In this document: positions 19,190 to 29,451 of the stretch, in pieces
Numbering within the stretch: the first letter of the stretch is position 1
Layout: every line of letters starts with the position of its first letter
Source: Dicyema japonicum
Taxonomy: Eukaryota > Dicyemida > Rhombozoa > Dicyemidae
Reading direction: 5' to 3'
Assembly: GCA_011109175.1 (NCBI GenBank)
Contig: RDEW01000012.1
Location: 717,932-751,973 of the forward strand
DNA length: 34,042 nt
Made by a program: the position numbers and the translations under genes
The notes under the pieces: generated by a model
Told to the model about the DNA's origin: nothing
Databases searched by the model: none
The model's input: only the letters and a program-made list of their open reading frames with translations

Positions 19190-19830
19190 TAAAATGACTC
19201 CCAGAAAAATTACTCAAAGCATCAAGATAAGGGATCTCTGCTAGAGTTTATCGACAATTCTCTATTGACAAGGATGCCGGCCATGCTCGTGAGGATTGGA
19301 GCCGCACTTATCAGCATTCCCTGCCTTCTTCGTTCTCTCAGCGGGGATTGGACGATGCTATATTGTGGAATTCTTTCTAAGATTTGCTATTGTCATCTAG
19401 TCAACATCGCCGTGCTTGTTTGTTGTCGGGGGGCGTCTTCCGAGAGCGGTACCTGGATAAACGCCATTCCCAATGGAGTTTTGCTTACCTTCCTGGATGA
19501 TGAATGCGTCTGTATTGGGATCTCATTGCGACTGGGATTAAAAGTCTGTGTTCCACATGCGTGCCGATGCGGAGACCAGATTGACTATTTTGGCCTACAC
19601 CCTCTCTACTGCAGGAAGAGTGCAGGCAGATTTCCCAGACACGTGGCCTTGAACGAAGTTGTTAGACGAGCTTTGGAAGCCGTCGGACACTCCTCAATTC
19701 TCGAACCTGTCGATCTTTGCAAAAAAGACGGGAAACGATTGGATGGAATGACAATCTTCCCTTTTTAAGCCGAGAAACTTCATGTCTGGGACGGTTGCCT
19801 CTTGCAGTCAGGGCAGCCGATATATAACTG
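19190..19830 (+). mobile_element. RLE-type LINE 3' fragment (plus-strand copy)
   Basis: This segment encodes the C-terminus of the same LINE family as LINE-A. It contains the SSQHRRACLLSGG region, GTWINAIPNGVLLTFLDDEC, the Cys/His knuckle CRCGDQIDYFGLHPLYCRKS and ILEPVDLCKKDGKRLDGMT, where the nuclease Pro-Asp-Gly appears as Leu-Asp-Gly. A degraded LHVWD (for WDVTC) follows. One frameshift lies before GTWIN. The reverse transcriptase part is missing, as expected for a 5'-truncated insertion. Confidence 0.75.
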
Positions 19831-19869
19831 TTTACTCTATTTTCTTTTTTTACGAGATATGGCAAATCA

Positions 19870-20524
19870 TTCATGTTAGCGCTGCATCATGTGGTTCATT
19901 AGCTCTGTAAGTTCTGGTGGAGCTCAAAGGCCGTTAGATGTACCTATAAAAATAATATTCACACTATCGGGAGACAATCCACTCCGTTCACTGCTGCCGC
20001 GACGGATCAGGGTCACACGATTAGTTATTTTGGGTCTATCGTGATCTTTTGAGTCTTAAACTCATATTAGTTCCACAGAGACCATATTTGACCTTTCTGG
20101 TTGAGGTGATGACGACGCCTCTGTTGTACCATGTCTTATTCATATCTTTTACCTACTTGTCCGTTGACTCTGGCATCTTTTAATTGCAGATAACTTAAAC
20201 AACCTTACAAGAAACATCAACTGGCATGCGATCTAACAAAATACGACGTTTTTGTCCACAAGAGACAAAAACGACCGTTCAATGTACATAACTGTTTGGC
20301 AAATTCCACCTTTTTACCCTCCCATCTCCCTGCCGATTTTATGGTCTCGGATTTGCAGTCCATCAGGACCTGATTCACTGTGTTACAATAGTGTGGTAAG
20401 CATCTGACATTATAATGGAAATCGTGGACGACCTGGACTTCCTAAGAGAACTAGTTCGCAACAGAAGATCATGGTCGAAGCTGACGGGAAAATGATTCGG
20501 AATACGGCACAAGGAAACTTTAAA
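19870..20524. other. Intergenic; one 10-bp hairpin
   Basis: No gene recognised. A perfect inverted repeat CGTTTTTGTC/GACAAAAACG lies at 20247-20273 with a 7-nt loop. A short plus frame at 20415 (MEIVDDLDFLRELVRNRRSW) resembles LINE C-terminal tails but is too short to assign. Confidence 0.4.
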
Positions 20525-21641
20525 TCATTTATTAATTTCACTAGCACATTGTCCTTTATTAAACTCAATAAGAGCCACCCCTGAGATGACAATGAGGAAG
20601 GAGAACCCTGATCCGACAATATCATGCAAATTCATCTGTTTATAATCTCCGAAAGCAATCGACGAGGCCGTTGTTACTGCCAACGTGAACTCCACTTAGT
20701 ATATGGAGGTTACCAATGAGATTGGGAAGGAATCCAAAGCCTTGTTTAAAAAGTTGACTTGTAGGCACAGAGCAGGACCAATAGCAACACAAATGTACCA
20801 AAACAAAGATCTTGACAGGGCATCCAATAAATATGTAGAGCGAAAGAGAAGACCGAGGGATTTTGACAAAATTACAAGGAGAGATCCGAATAGTGAGCAT
20901 ATTGTGATGTATATTATCGGCGTTTTGTGCCCAAATGAGGGACTGAGAAAATAAAAGATCCCAGAAACAGCAACACAGACTGTGCAATACCCAATAAACT
21001 GTTGACTCGTCAAAGCGGTCTGTATGTCATATTGTGATGTATATTATCGGCGTTTTGTGACCAAATGAGGGACTGAGAAAATAAAAGATCCCAGAAACAG
21101 CAACACAGACTGTGCAATACCCAATAAACTGTTGACTCGTCAAAGCGGTCTGTATGTTCTCCTCTGATAAAGTGAACGAGTCTTTGGGAACGAAATATAT
21201 GATACAAATGCATCCAGTGATGCAAAGCAGGACTCCAACCTTGGCTAGTTTTGACAGTCGTTCGCTGAATATGAAGGAGGCGAATATGAGGCTTTATTTA
21301 AACCATTACAGGATAACCTGAAAAGAAGGCTGACAGACCCAAGAGATGCGACGATTGGGGCAGGAATTTGACTGAGAGCTGTAAAGTTGGCCATCTCACC
21401 AATCCCCACTAAAAATGTCATAAAGGCAATACTAAAGCAAAGACCTGCCCACCAAAACGGGGATTTCAGATAATCGTGTCCTCCGTATTCTACGTGTAAA
21501 AATAGAAGAACTGGCTTTGTTATTGGTAGAATTGTTGTGAGCCTTTTTCTTTAGTACATAGCAAATTCCAATATTGAGTGACGCGAAAATTGTAAGTAGA
21601 ACACCAGCTATAAAACCACGTGAATCATGGGTAGAAATCAT
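20525..21641 (-). CDS. NIPA-family magnesium transporter-like gene, interrupted
   Basis: Exons 21641-21512, 21489-21318 and 21291-20525 are joined over GT-AG introns of 22 and 26 nt. They give a NIPA-type multi-pass membrane protein, a family of Mg2+ transporters. Landmarks are GFIAGVLLTIFASLNIGICY (first helix), YLKSPFWWAGL, EMANFTALSQIPAPIVASLG, ERLSKLAKVGVLLC, HKTPIIYITICSLFGS, QVNFLNKALDSFPISLVTSI and a final helix FSFLIVISGVALIEF. There are two lesions. A 130-bp tandem duplication (20898-21157) shifts the frame and ends at TGA; removing one copy gives 312 codons. An in-frame TAA at 20696-20698 replaces the second Tyr of the family's PIYY. The duplication may be an assembly error; the TAA may be real, an error, or spliced out (see findings). 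Confidence 0.75.
20898..21157. repeat. 130-bp tandem duplication in NIPA-like gene
   Basis: Bases 20898-21027 recur at 21028-21157 with one visible mismatch (gtgccc versus gtgacc). The duplication adds a frameshift and an immediate TGA in the gene. Confidence 0.92.
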
Positions 21642-21929
21642 TCTAATTTAATTAAACAAAAACAACATAAAATTTATAAAATTAGATTTTAAATGTCTCA
21701 TTAACATCACGTGACTTTTTTATATAAATTTGGTGTTAAGTACCGCCATCAACGGAGTTAGCGGAATAGTGATAGCAAATAACCTGGGACCAGCTTTGAA
21801 TATAGATCGGTCTTGAGTTGGAAGGAATGATCTAGGGCATGTAAGTCCTGTTGTGGCATTTCAGATCAAATACGTTGATCTAATTCTTTTATTAGCTACA
21901 GAAAACGATGATCCTTGTTCTGTGACTTT

Positions 21930-24782
21930 TTTTTTAAATTTATTTTATTTAAATTTAAACAATAGAAGTCAGGTAGTAGCCGCCCTCACCGCGTGGCTGT
22001 TTTCTCTCAAAATTGCGAGCGAAATTCGCTCAAATAGCCAGCGGCGTTCGCGGAGATCTCCAGTGCATGAGGTGATCCGGTTTCCAAGACGTCCGAAAAA
22101 CTCGAGTGTAGAGGGGGAGTAGGATCCGGAAGTCTCCATAGCAAGGGGAACAAATTTGACATCATCGGGAAGGTCGACGTATTTAACGAGTTTGGCCTTC
22201 TCCGCCTTTACGGATGCTGAACAGGCCCTTGTAGCACTCTCGTGAAGATTTTTCTGATGGAACGTGTCTGTACATGTCACATCCCAATCCAGTGGTTTCC
22301 CGGCCTCAAATGGAAATATGGTCATCCCGTCCGGTCGTTTCCCGTCACTTCTGCATAACCCGACCGGTTCAAGAATGGCCGAGTATCCAGCAGCATCCAT
22401 AGCTTGCCTGATAATTTGATTCAAAGCCTTGGGGATCTGCCAGCGCTCCTCCTGCAGGCGAGAGGGTGCAGGCCATAGCAGTCTATCAGGATGCCACATC
22501 GGCACGGTGAAGTACACATACTTTTAGTCCCAGCCGCAGAGAGATACCAGTTCTAACGCATTCATCATCCAGAAAAGTGCCCAAAGCTCCATTGGGGATG
22601 GCGTTTAGCCAAACTCCGCTCTCAGGGGAAGCCCCTGAAAGCAAACAAGCGCGTCGGTGCTGATTGGCAGATTCTAGTAGGAGTCCAAATGATTTCCAGC
22701 ATAATAAGTTGTCCAGGTTTCGCTGGCGATCTTGGGAAGGAGGCAGGGGGAGGTTGGTGGCATTCCAGGCTTCTCGTGCGTGGATTATCTCTTGGTCAGT
22801 TGAGAATTCGGGTGGGGAGTGTAGAATCCTCCTGAACAAAGGTTCGCAGGCCGTGAGTGATGATAAATGAGCGGGAAGTGAGACGTCCAAAGTTCGACGG
22901 ATTCAAAGACCCCCGAATCTAACTGGGAGTGTAGCCTGCATCCATGTATCATCTTCGAATCGGACATTAAATATTTGCTCCGTCGAGCTGAGTAGAGACA
23001 AATCAAAATTTTCGAGCAGCTCCAGTTGAGAATAATATGGAGCTGTCCTTAGTAGATAGGAGATTCTCTGGATGTTGAGACTTCTTTTCAATAGGAATAG
23101 TGCTGTGTGCAAGTCCAGCAGCTGTAATCTTTCTAGCGAATCGCATAGGAGTTGTTTTTTGTCAAGGAGGACATGCTTCATCGCATTACTAGTGATCGGG
23201 GATCCAAGAAAAATCAATTCATTTTCAGGGCTCGAAATCCCACCGGGAAACAAGGAGTGAAATTTTTGAACAATTGAAGAGAAGTCATCGTCAGCAAGAC
23301 CAGAGTTTGTTATTTCACATTTCGTTATATTCAACTGAAGACCCACCTCGGACAGCGCGGGGGTGAGTACTTCTAAGTCCTGGAAGACCGTTTCCGGGGG
23401 ACCTCCTAAGACAGCGTCATCGAGGTACCAGATGTTGAGTGGGCATCTAGAGAGCTTCGTGATCCTCTCAATGCCGAGGGAAACAGCAGTGGTCCGAGGG
23501 GGTCGCCCTGTTGAACACCTGAGGACGATGGAACTATGAAATCCCCGTGCAATAGTGATGAAGGTTTTGCGTATGAATAATTGACCAGTTCAAATATGTA
23601 CGGACATCTTTCCTTGCAGGCCTCCAGAATGCAGTCTCTTCTTAAGCTGTTAAAAGCGTTCTTGATGTCCAGTTTTACCATAATGTGCCTTTTAAAGTCT
23701 TGAATGCTGCTGTTCCTGAATCTTCTGACGGAGTGAACGGCTGCCTCACATCCAAGACGGACTCCGACTCCAACTTGACTGGGAAGTAAAAATTTTGACA
23801 AGATTGACGTAGAAAATCTGGAAGCAATCTTGGCTGCTACTCTTATGAAAGTGAATCCGACCGCGATCGGGCGGATTCCACCTCCCTTCTTGTCGACGGC
23901 AATCAGACTAGCCGAAAACAAGATATGACGTATCAAATCAGGCAAATGTCCAGATAATATCCTGTTCATAAGAGAAGTGAGTGAGTATGAAAGACGACTT
24001 GCTTGGTCTCCAATAGTCGGTGAAATAAGGTCTTTAAGATGGCCGGGCCTTAAGCCATCGAGACCTCCACAGCTACTTGGTGCAAAGTTCCATAACGCCG
24101 TTCTGACATCCTCAGGCGGCGTGGTCAAAGGGGTCGCTTCTGATGGGGGCGAGCAATGGCGTAGGTCATTCGGAGAGGGTGGATGTTTCCCCAATAGCGT
24201 CTTGTAAGTATCAATGGTTGGATTGCGTGGTCCATCTGAGAGTGAGAGGGCCTTCAATGCGGATCGGGTTCCTCCTTCAAGCAACTTCGATCGTACGGTC
24301 TTTCTTAGGCGAAGAATCTCCGTTTTCCGAGTTGAACTCCGAGTCTCAGTTGAACGGATGCAGAAGGACGTGAGGTCCGTAAAGTGAGTTCCATCCATAA
24401 ATGCGCGGATGTTGTTCTTCATCTCAATCGAGAGAGACTCCTTCCCATTGCGATCTCTAGAGGAGCCAAGACCGAAAGGAGCAAAATTAAACAAACGTAT
24501 CCAGTCGTTTATAGAGTCGGAGCGGAGTGCATCGTCGATTGCTTTGGTTAAGGCTTCGGCAGCTAGGGGGCGGGCTGCTTTAGGGATCTTCACCGGGATA
24601 CTCCTCGATGACCGGCGTTCATTGATAATTTTGAGCAGCGAATCTGGATCCAAATGGGAAAGGTCTGCCCCCGGGGGTACATGCACTCGCGTGACCATTA
24701 GGAAACCCCGAACCAATTCCAAGGCACGAGCGGCAGTGCCATACCCCAAGAGCACGGATAGAGGCCTGATTTTTATAAACAC
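21930..24782 (-). mobile_element. LINE-A: RLE-type non-LTR retrotransposon, nearly intact
   Basis: About 930 codons on minus encode a reverse transcriptase followed by a restriction-like endonuclease, as in R2/NeSL/CRE-type LINEs. RT blocks in order are GGLDGLRPGHLKDL, KKGGGIRPIAVGFT, MVKLDIKNAFNSLRR, SSGVQQGDPLGPLLF and the catalytic WYLDDAVLG. Thumb and linker follow (ATLPVRFGG), then the CRCG...GLHPLACRR knuckle and the nuclease PD-D core KRPDGMTIFP...WDVTC. Only three lesions are visible: one base missing near 23487 (before YLDD), TGA for Gly at 22903-22905, and one base missing near 22500 in the knuckle. The 3' UTR is very short and ends in an A run at about 21931. No ATG opens the frame; it starts at the junction with LINE-B, so the 5' end is truncated. 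Confidence 0.85.
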
Positions 24783-24788
24783 ATTTAT

Positions 24789-26620
24789 TTAATCTAAAAA
24801 CAGGTAACAGCTACTGGATGCTCTCATTACTGAAAAACTATTTTTCCTGACGACTTGCAAGGAAATCCGGTCAATGAACCAGCTGCTTTCCCTTCTATCA
24901 TATTTCCTCTTAGCCAAGAGCGGTCCGATTTTGTTTAGCAGGGTTAGTGACCTGCTTCCTATGATTGCTGACGTTTCCATGGCGACTGGTTCAAAATGTC
25001 CATCGATGCATTCGTATTTCTTCATGTTTATGGTCTCAGTCTTCTCCGAAGCAGAACCTGGGTTAGTTGCTGTAATAACAAGGTTGGAGGGAGAGAGGCT
25101 ATCCACAGAGGTGGCGTCCCAGGAAAGGTACCTACCACTCTCTTATGGGAAGAGAGTTGTTCCGTCAGCTCTCTTGTTTTCTGGGGTCAGTCCGAGACGC
25201 TTCAATTGGACAGGAAATCCGACCGCTTCTAGTCATCACACAATAAATCTGTTGATTGCGGTGTGTCTTGGACTCCTTCCAGCAGACCTCCAGCAGGAAA
25301 GAGCGTCAATACTTTCGCGTCGACCATTCCTTCTCGTCTACAGCGGTAGATCGCGCAAATATCCATTCCGAGGCAGGCGGAAACCCCAATTCTCTTGACG
25401 TCGTCATCCGATAGTGTCCCAAGTGAGGAGAATAGCAATGCTCTGAGACATGCAACACTTTCGTTTGTCATTGCAGAAGACAGACATGCTGGTCAAGTTC
25501 AGATTTTATCTCATCTTTGAGCATAAAAACTTGTTCCATTCTCGTTGTTTACCATGTTCTTCGAGAACCCTACACTCAGTCACGTCCAGACTTCCCGAGC
25601 CGTGTATGCCACTGGTTCAGCGTCCGGTCCATTAATGTACCGTAGAATCTGGCGTGTGAGACCACTGAAAGCATATGTCGAAGATAGAAAGGGCAAGTTT
25701 TAGTGGTAAGCGTTCAATAAAGTTACATAATACAGTCATTTAGAGGAGAGCCGAGAAAAATGTCTTTTTCGAGTCGAGTGACTGAGACATCCTTGAGATA
25801 ATTAAAAATCGTAGCCAATGAGTGGTTGAAGTCGTCCTCATTGCAAGTAACGTTAATGATTTCACATTTTGACAGATTCTGTTACAACCCAAGTGTTACA
25901 AGTGGAGAGATGACGGACTTGACTTCTGCCACCACAATTTCCCAATTGGTCGCATCATCCAGATACCATAAGTTCATTAAGGTTCTGATCATTGAAACTG
26001 CACGATACCCAAAGTCGCCTTGTTAAACTCCAGTCTTGTATTCGATAATGAGTTGTCAGAAGATCAGCGTATATGGGGAACCATATGAGAGTTTCACCAT
26101 CGTGATAATTCCCGGGATCCTGGGAATGCTATTGAAAGCATTGCGGATGTCCAGACTGACTATTGTAGCATTGGTAGTATCAGGCGGACTGGCAACGATT
26201 TCCGGATTGAATAGATTACTGGATCGCATCCATGAGGAACCCCAAGTTGAGTAGGGCTCAGTTCGGGGCTTAGAGTCTTGCTTGCTACTCTGGCAGCAAT
26301 TAACGACGTCAGGCACCTGAATACGTAGCGATGGGTCTTAAATCACCACAAATCGTGGAGTCGAAGATTTTAGCCCGAAGAATGCAGTCTGCTAGGGTCT
26401 TTATTGAATTAATGAGGGAGTTCCCTATATCGACGGTTGTTGCAGAAGTAAAATCTTTCATTTGGCTAGGACGTAGTCAGTCCAAGCCAGCACTGCTGTT
26501 TCCTAGAAAACATGAAACAGCAGATCGTATATCACCTGTTGTGGTGTCCAAATGTGAAATTTCCTTTCCAATTTCTGTCTCACAGGTGGATGTTTTTGGA
26601 TGATGAGCTCGAGGGTTTCT
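24789..26620 (-). mobile_element. LINE-B: related RLE-type LINE, degraded
   Basis: This is a second LINE of the same general type, read minus. RT pieces are GLDWLRPSQMKDF, GDLRPIAT and TIVSLDIRNAFNSIPR (motif A) at 26600-26060. The region 26000-25480 is heavily decayed. Near 25471-25229 come SLGTLSDDDVKRIGVSACLG and YRCRREGMVDAK (knuckle remnant), then VDSLSPSNLVITATNPGSAS and FEPVAMETSAI, ending RISLQVVRKNSFSVMRASSS at 24789. Its 3' end touches the 5' end of LINE-A. Many stops and frameshifts. A plus-strand copy of its tail is at 7570-7800. Confidence 0.7.
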
Positions 26621-26689
26621 CTAGTTAGTGAAAGAACTCTGCGTTCCTGGAGAGCGTGCTCAGGGTTCTCCGACCATGCTCTTCTTATT

Positions 26690-26830
26690 CACTTTTATGA
26701 ATAAACCTATTATTATAGAACCTATCCATACCCAAGTATAGATGCCATTGGAATAATACCCGGAATGATCCCAAGAAATGTTATTGAAGTCTTGTGATGG
26801 TAGAGTCTGGATACTATGAAGACGGAAACT
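26690..26830 (-). mobile_element. Short LINE-B RT fragment
   Basis: The plus-strand text acccggaatgatcccaagaa with flanks parallels the RT motif A region of LINE-B at 26090-26150 (cccgggatcctgggaatgct). On minus it reads DFNNISWDH, a decayed NAFNSIPRI. Confidence 0.4.
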
Positions 26831-27030
26831 TGAGAATAGGAATCATTATTAAGTGTTGTGGAATCGAAAATGAATCTGATACTTGATTTTGTCAGTAAAT
26901 TGTAGATTTTGTGAGTTTGAAACGATTCCCCATTCAAACAATAATGATTATGCACGAGATGCTTACTAAAGCTGAGATTTGAGGATGTTGTTATTAGGGT
27001 TCCTGGATTGATGAGTACCACAAACGCGAA

Positions 27031-27960
27031 AAGTACATAGAGTTAATTGATCCAGGTAAGTCCGAAGATAAAAATCAAACCTCTCCAATTTGAATTTATT
27101 GACTTTTTAGTTGATAAGGCAATCGAGAGATATACCTAAAGATTTCTGGAAGCGCTTTATTTTTCTGTTAGCCATATTTTCAAATGACCGTTGTAAATTT
27201 GGTCAATGTTGGATGTAATTTGGCCTTTCTTGGTATATTTGTTAACCTTGTTGCATGTAATTGCTATCGATTACAAATATTTAACCTCATTTCTATTTTT
27301 GTTTTCTGAAATTGATGAATTAAAACCTCAATGTCTTGAGTTTCCATTATTATTGGTTTTGATTTTCCCTCAAAATTCCAAAAAGTACAGTTTTATTCGC
27401 AACTCTTCTAGTCAAAGTCCTGAAATCATTTTTTTATTTTTTTCGGGATATAGAAAACATTTTTTTGGAAAAGAACTTTCCAATAAAAAATATCTCATTT
27501 TATGAATCCCGTACTTTATATTAAGTCTCCGTGTTGATCACCTCAGGACATAAGCCTCCTACTAACCACCTATCATTCCATGAGCTTCCACACTCTCCTA
27601 GTCTCATTAGTATCCAAGTTATTTCCCAATGAAGATATTAATAGGTTGCGATTAGGTAGAGTCCACATAAATGGGAAATTGAATCACCACGTGTGTATCG
27701 AGTCCCTTTCTTCAACCAACATTATTGTAGCTCATTAGACGCATTCTCAGCGTCAGAAAAGACGGAAGCCTAAAAAGAAGAAATAGGATTTCCTTGGACA
27801 TATTAACGTGATTGTTGTTGGACAAGCCATTTTTTGTCAAAAAGCTGGCTTCCAAAAACCCAATGGCTAATCCATTCGATCTCTATCATGAGAGACCACG
27901 TGGATATCAGTCTTCCACATGATCTCCATTGCTACAATGAGAGACAACCAACGAGGGGAT
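27031..27960. other. Mostly unassigned; weak open frames
   Basis: A plus frame at 27206-27505 (about 99 codons) starts with a hydrophobic stretch (WPFLVYLLTLLHVIAI) that could be a signal or membrane segment. It is very A+T-rich and I recognise no family. Near 27600-27760 a plus frame reads FPNEDINRLRLGRVHINGKL followed by SSTNIIVAH, faintly like an S4/pseudouridine-synthase N-terminal segment. Neither is supportable as a gene from sequence alone. Confidence 0.3.
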
Positions 27961-28288
27961 CAACAGTTAAAACATAATAAACGCTTTTGTTTAAAAAAAT
28001 GACAAATCAGGTCAGAACAATCCCACTAACAACAATTTTTGAATTTTTACAGTTGATTATAGCAGGCCACATAAAGTACTTAATATTCTTATTACTCACA
28101 TCAGAACGGGAGTGTCGCACGTGCCAACAGTTAAAACATAATAAACGCTTTTGTTTAAAAAAATGACAAATCAGGTCAGAACAATCCCACTAACAACAAT
28201 TTTTGAATTTTTACAGTTTATTATAGCAGGCCACATAAAGTACTTAATATTCTTATTACTCACATCAGAACGGGAGTGTCGCACGTGC
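27961..28288. repeat. 164-bp tandem duplication at Mieap-like gene 3' end
   Basis: Bases 27961-28124 recur at 28125-28288 with one visible difference (gttgatta versus gtttatta). The unit contains the C-terminal codons and stop of the Mieap-like gene, so the extra copy lies just past its 3' end. Confidence 0.92.
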
Positions 28289-28851
28289 CACAGTCCATTA
28301 AACTCCCTGTCCATATGTTTGTACACATATGACCTATGTCTTAGTTTCATGCACCAATTGAATCGCACACAACGTTCAATAAACTGACTCCACATGCCAC
28401 AATGCTCAACCTCTTCAAAACCCTCCAAATTATCAAGGAGTTTGTTGTTGACCTCATTTTCGACCTCCTTCAGGTTAAATCCAACACATGTCTTGCTTAA
28501 GTAGGTGGTAATATGCTGCTGTAATGTCAGGACTTCTTCGTTGTTGGCTTTACAGACTGGGTGGTACAAAAGTTGTTCCACGGTCTCCATTATGGTCTCC
28601 AAATGACGAGCAGTCACCTTTTCAGCCAAAAGTAGAACAGTGGTCACTATTTTGTCCTGGAGGACAGTCTGACCTTCAAAACAAGGAAGATTTCCGAATT
28701 CGTTCAAGATCATGCTCTGTCCTAGGTTATAGAGATCACGGAATTTGTCCACGATATAGAAACAAGGTCTACAAGTCAAAGAATTCGTATTATGATCCAC
28801 AATGTTATTGTTTCCACTTTGAAGACCACCTGTTCGATCGAGTGACTCCAT
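28171..28851 (-). CDS. Mieap-like C-terminal domain protein
   Basis: A 226-codon frame without introns runs from ATG 28851. It resembles the C-terminal domain of mitochondria-eating protein (Mieap/SPATA18). CRPCFYIVDKFRDLYNLGQS matches the family's 'P-x-x-x-A-x-x-F-x-E-L-Y'. Helices with LL.. patterns follow. The end FIERCVRFNWCMKL, then EFNGLWHVRHSRSD, IKYFMWPAI and VVSGIVLT, fits the domain's closing strand pattern. In vertebrates Mieap acts in mitochondrial quality control; many invertebrates have divergent copies of unknown role. The coiled-coil N-terminus of full Mieap is absent. The family call rests on a remembered pattern, not a search. Confidence 0.55.
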   Translation of the reverse strand: MESLDRTGGLQSGNNNIVDHNTNSLTCRPCFYIVDKFRDLYNLGQSMILNEFGNLPCFEGQTVLQDKIVTTVLLLAEKVTARHLETIMETVEQLLYHPVCKANNEEVLTLQQHITTYLSKTCVGFNLKEVENEVNNKLLDNLEGFEEVEHCGMWSQFIERCVRFNWCMKLRHRSYVYKHMDREFNGLWHVRHSRSDVSNKNIKYFMWPAIINCKNSKIVVSGIVLT

Positions 28852-28975
28852 TTATTAAAACTCAACGCAGCCTGGTAATATATAGCGCGTATTATTTGAT
28901 TTATCGATATATTTTGTTTATTATTATATTTTATTAACAATTTAATCAATAAAATTTTAAATATCTGTAAGAGCA

Positions 28976-29100
28976 CAGGGGAGTGTCTGGGGAGTGGTTA
29001 TATGCCCGATACGTGCTTTTGTGTACTCGAGGGAGGAGCATCAGCCCAAGATGAGGTCTCTGCTGGAGTGTATCGGGATCAAGTAAGTAGTTAATGTTGC
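28976..29100 (+). other. Coding-like G+C-richer patch, unidentified
   Basis: The plus strand is open in one frame (GYMPDTCFCVLEGGASAQDE, then VSAGVYRDQ) up to a donor-like GTAAGT at 29082. It could be an exon or a transposon remnant. No family recognised. Confidence 0.25.
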
Positions 29101-29164
29101 CCTCGACTTATTTCATTTATATTGGACACCATGTCATCAAATATTCAATTTAGTAGGTCTGATT

Positions 29165-29350
29165 CTTAATTGGCCATCCTAGCACTAGGGTTTACTTGAG
29201 ATAGGCGCATCACATGACGGCACGCTAGCATAACAAAGGAAGAAAGGAAATAGAGGAACATAAGAGAAATCCTCTAACAAATAGCCAGTGGAAAGAATCG
29301 AACGCACTGAGTATTCTTAATGACATTCAAACCACTACGTCACCTGATCT
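29165..29350 (-). mobile_element. SINE-like repeat with tRNA-like promoter, copy 2
   Basis: On minus, TAGTGGTTTGA (complement of 29328-29338) resembles a pol III A-box and GCGTTCGATTC (29295-29305) a B-box, about 33 nt apart, as in tRNA-derived SINE heads. The following ~110 bp match 15850-16010. No intact tRNA fold is present. Confidence 0.45.
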
Positions 29351-29451
29351 GAAAGTGATAACAGCCTCCACCAACTTCACCTGATTATGTAACTAAGTAG
29401 ATAAAATATATTACAAAAAATTAAAATTTTAAATAATGTAAATAATATTAT

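Noticed and set aside
3797-20698. Alternative genetic code with reassigned stop codons (stops in the dehydrogenase, Max-like, NIPA-like and Ras-like frames)
   Set aside because: The Max-like TAG is removed by a 39-nt GT-AG intron, the dehydrogenase has other lesions, different stop codons would have to mean different residues, and the intact AP-3 sigma gene ends normally in TAA.
20640-21225. Separate small membrane-protein genes on minus (three overlapping open frames)
   Set aside because: They are pieces of one NIPA-like exon split by the 130-bp tandem duplication.
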